DNA from: Nitrospira sp. | GTDB lineage: Bacteria; Nitrospirota; Nitrospiria; Nitrospirales; Nitrospiraceae | DNA: 10,000 bases | Reading direction: 5' to 3' | NCBI GenBank assembly: GCA_020216985.1 | Contig: JAIWOH010000044.1 | Coordinates: 1 to 10,000, forward strand | Shown here: positions 7,902-10,000 of the stretch, in pieces | Position numbering within the stretch: the first letter of the stretch is position 1 | Layout: every line of letters starts with the position of its first letter | Position numbers and translations under genes: made by a program | The notes under the pieces: model-generated | Told to the model about the DNA's origin: nothing | The model's input: the letters and a program-made list of their open reading frames with translations, nothing else | Database searches by the model: none

Positions 7902-7993
7902 TTGGATCGATCACGCTGCGACCATTTGACGTCACACCGTTTCCCTTCACCCCTTCCCCCTTCAAATCGGACGACAGGCAGACCGTCGATCTT

Positions 7994-8845
7994 CTACCGT
8001 CCCGTCATGCGCCTGCGCGCCAGCCCGCGCATCATCGCCGGATCGCTGAATCCGACCTCGCTCAACGCGTCCATGAGATGAAGTCTCTTTTCTTTCGCCA
8101 ACCGCTTGGCCTTGGCGTAATTCGCCGCGCTGAACCGCGCCACCGCCGGCCGGCCGTTCACGATTTGACAGGCCAGCGCTTCTCCGTTCACTTCGAGGAC
8201 CCCTCCCTGCTCGATCAGCGTCTTGGCCTGTTCCATCGTGATCCCGTGTAACTCGGCGAACTCCCGTAGGCCGCCGGTTTCCACAAGCCGACCGTCCGGC
8301 ATAATGCAGAGCCGCTTGAAATGGGGCGACCAATCCTTGCGGAAATCGATGTACTTGATGTCTCCCCCCTTGGCGACGGAATGATCCAACGTGCGATAGT
8401 CCAGCCCCAGATTCTTTGATTTCAACCTCTCTTGCAGATCTTTCGGAAGAGTGCTCTGAAACACCAGTATCGCCGCTTCCTCCAACGTCATCCCCCGCGC
8501 CCGCGACAGTTGCTCCGCCTCGGCAAACTGCATCAGATCCAAGACGAAGGTCTGCTTGGGACTTGCGCCGGTCCGATCGATGACGCAGGCAAACAAGCCG
8601 CGCGTCAACAATCCGCCGGCCTGCGGATACACATGGACCCCTCCCTCCCTGAGCAACGTCGTCATCGCGTCGAGCGGCACATCGTAACTTTCCGACAGAA
8701 TCTTGGCATGGGCTTCCAGATCTTCCGGAAACGTCATCGCGCAGACCGTCACGTTGCCCGGCGCGTCGAATTCGGAATAGTCCTCCACGATGTTGTAGAG
8801 GACGATCGGCTTGGACTTCTCGGGTTTTTTCTTGATCTTAAACAT
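7994..8845 (-). CDS. unrecognised 283-aa protein with repeated segments
   Basis: I cannot place this protein in a family. The start at 8845 has GAGGT 5 nt upstream and overlaps the TAA of the preceding nitroreductase gene by 8 nt, so the two are probably translationally coupled; the longer frame from 8881 has no such signal. There is no signal peptide or membrane span, so it is likely cytoplasmic. It has a basic head (KIKKKPEKSK), and four segments look related: about 47-70 (SYDVPLDAMTTLLREGGV), 109-131 (ARGMTLEEAAILVFQS), 193-216 (LHGITMEQAKTLIEQGGV) and 256-280 (EVGFSDPAMMRGLARR). The first and third are most alike; each reads as a helix, a turn with G/D then T/P, and a second helix. The C-terminal third is basic (AKAKRLAKEKR; LARRRMTGR), so nucleic-acid or partner binding is conceivable but unproven. 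Confidence 0.75.
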   Translation of the reverse strand: MFKIKKKPEKSKPIVLYNIVEDYSEFDAPGNVTVCAMTFPEDLEAHAKILSESYDVPLDAMTTLLREGGVHVYPQAGGLLTRGLFACVIDRTGASPKQTFVLDLMQFAEAEQLSRARGMTLEEAAILVFQSTLPKDLQERLKSKNLGLDYRTLDHSVAKGGDIKYIDFRKDWSPHFKRLCIMPDGRLVETGGLREFAELHGITMEQAKTLIEQGGVLEVNGEALACQIVNGRPAVARFSAANYAKAKRLAKEKRLHLMDALSEVGFSDPAMMRGLARRRMTGR

Positions 8846-10000
8846 CACCCACCTCACGCCCTTCCCGATTGAGATGTCCATAGGGCGGCAGCGTCATGAG
8901 CCGTCGATCTTCAACCGGCCCGCCGACGGTGAAATGATAGAGCGATTGCAAACTCAGCTCCTGCACGGCGATAATTTGATGGACGGGATCGTCGAAAAAA
9001 CAGCCGATGCCGGTTCCCCGCACTCCGGCCGCCTCCGCCTCCAGATACAGCACCTGTCCCAGCAAACCCGCCTCCCAAAAGAGCCGCGGATACATCCATG
9101 CGCCGTGTCGCCGCAACGGCCCTTCAAATTCGGCCACCATGCCGCAGGAAAAGGCACTGTCCCCCGCGATGTCCTGGTGGCAACTGACCTGCGCCGCCAA
9201 GCTCCGCGCGTCCCCTTCGAGCAACCAGAAAAGCGGCAGATCCTCCGGACGGCCCGGCGCCGGCACCCAGTTGATCTCGGGATTGATGGATTCACGGATG
9301 AACGGCAATTTGTTTTCGTCGCGAGCGAGAAAATAGATCCCCGGCGTCAAGCCGTCGATCCGATGAACGAACAACAGCAGATGAACGGCCGGTTCATAGG
9401 GCCAGGCATCCCACGGCATCGGCCGCTCCAATTGCGAGCGCTCGCCTCGCGGCATGACACGTTGCAATATGCGAAAAAAGACCGGCGCAGCAATCGACGT
9501 TTTGCCGTCGTAGGCCACGGCGCTTCGACGCTGGCGGATGATCTGCCCGGCCGAGGGGCCCCTTCGGTTTATCAGCCGCGAAGCATCGGTCGCAAACGAA
9601 TCGGGAAGATTCACCGCCCGCGACTCCGTCACGTTCTTCCAGCTCGCGGCCGCCGCTTCGTCGATGACGTCCCAGTGCACGGCATGGTCTTGGCTCAACC
9701 GGTTGGCCTTCCCATGCCATCGTGATCCGGCCAATTCTCGAACGATCGCCGGATCGAGCACGCAGGGAACCGAAGGCCGATCCGGTATCCCGCCGCCGTT
9801 ATCAATGATGTTCGGCCAGACGACGCTCAGACAGTCCGGATGTTCGGGCTCCGCTTCGGCAAAGTCGTCGTCCCGATCAGTTCCCAACAGCGAGGCGACC
9901 GTTTGTTGGTTCGTGCCATCCAACAGCATCATGCGCCAACCGAGCGTCGCAGCGGCGATGCGGGCCGTGCCGATCGCGTGGCCGACGTCATGATTGCAAT
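8838..10000 (-). CDS. SagB-like tandem nitroreductase, 5' end outside window
   Basis: FMN-dependent oxidoreductase of the nitroreductase superfamily, SagB/ThcOx-like branch. 386 residues are visible. The frame has no stop up to the window edge, and the ATG at 9932 is internal: the upstream codons read CNHDVGHAIGTARIAAATLGW, ordinary nitroreductase core. The visible start is the end of a first nitroreductase-like domain, followed by a linker. A second, complete domain spans about residues 152-372, with the FMN-site entry IIRQRRSAVAYDGK, then LLLFVHRIDGLTPGIYFL, typical of SagB-type proteins, and EAGLLGQVLYLEAEAAGV with GIGCFFDD near the end. SagB enzymes oxidise azolines to azoles alongside YcaO cyclodehydratases, but no YcaO or precursor peptide is visible, so that role is not shown. 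It is first in the visible unit, with the 283-aa protein directly after it. Confidence 0.88.
   Translation of the reverse strand, partial: CNHDVGHAIGTARIAAATLGWRMMLLDGTNQQTVASLLGTDRDDDFAEAEPEHPDCLSVVWPNIIDNGGGIPDRPSVPCVLDPAIVRELAGSRWHGKANRLSQDHAVHWDVIDEAAAASWKNVTESRAVNLPDSFATDASRLINRRGPSAGQIIRQRRSAVAYDGKTSIAAPVFFRILQRVMPRGERSQLERPMPWDAWPYEPAVHLLLFVHRIDGLTPGIYFLARDENKLPFIRESINPEINWVPAPGRPEDLPLFWLLEGDARSLAAQVSCHQDIAGDSAFSCGMVAEFEGPLRRHGAWMYPRLFWEAGLLGQVLYLEAEAAGVRGTGIGCFFDDPVHQIIAVQELSLQSLYHFTVGGPVEDRRLMTLPPYGHLNREGREVGDV

Overview
The window looks like chromosomal DNA from a free-living diderm bacterium. It is GC-rich (near 60% by eye) and densely coded, with SD-led starts for most genes and a Tat-exported periplasmic peptidase. 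The gene mix (stand-alone glgB, a soluble P450, an ArsB/NhaD-type permease, a SagB-like double nitroreductase) and the base composition recall Nitrospira and relatives. That assignment is inference; no marker gene in the window proves it. No rRNA, tRNA, CRISPR array, transposase or phage gene was recognised.

Layout. Positions 1-660 hold no convincing long gene. This stretch is pyrimidine-rich on the + strand, has several short perfect stems, and carries two weakly supported minus-strand mini-ORFs, one with a very good Shine-Dalgarno. A small basic ORF (678-923, +) with a strong SD follows. Next comes a cytochrome P450 (1002-2384, +) that seems to lack an SD and has a promoter-like element directly before its ATG. 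It ends in a perfect 11-bp hairpin and converges on a two-gene minus-strand unit (4153 to 2461): an ArsB/NhaD-superfamily permease and a 97-aa three-TM protein. A divergent intergenic region then leads to glycogen branching enzyme glgB (4391-6604, +). This converges on a Tat-exported DUF882/M15-type peptidoglycan hydrolase like E. coli MepK (YcbK) on the minus strand (7305 to 6718). The peptidase shares a divergent intergenic region with a stand-alone CheY-like receiver (7536-7901, +), which has a good sigma70-type promoter and SD. The right end is a minus-strand pair read from beyond the window: a SagB-like tandem nitroreductase (8838 to past 10000, 5' end missing) overlapping by 8 nt an unrecognised 283-aa protein (8845-7994) with internally repeated helical segments.

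How the genes work together. Most of the window is unrelated housekeeping or accessory genes in short units. glgB has no other glycogen gene beside it, the P450 no redox partner, and the receiver no kinase. The two likely operons are the permease with its small membrane protein, and the nitroreductase with the 283-aa protein. The second pair is the best candidate for something undescribed: translation appears coupled, one partner is an FMN enzyme of the group that includes azoline oxidases, and the other resembles no family I know.
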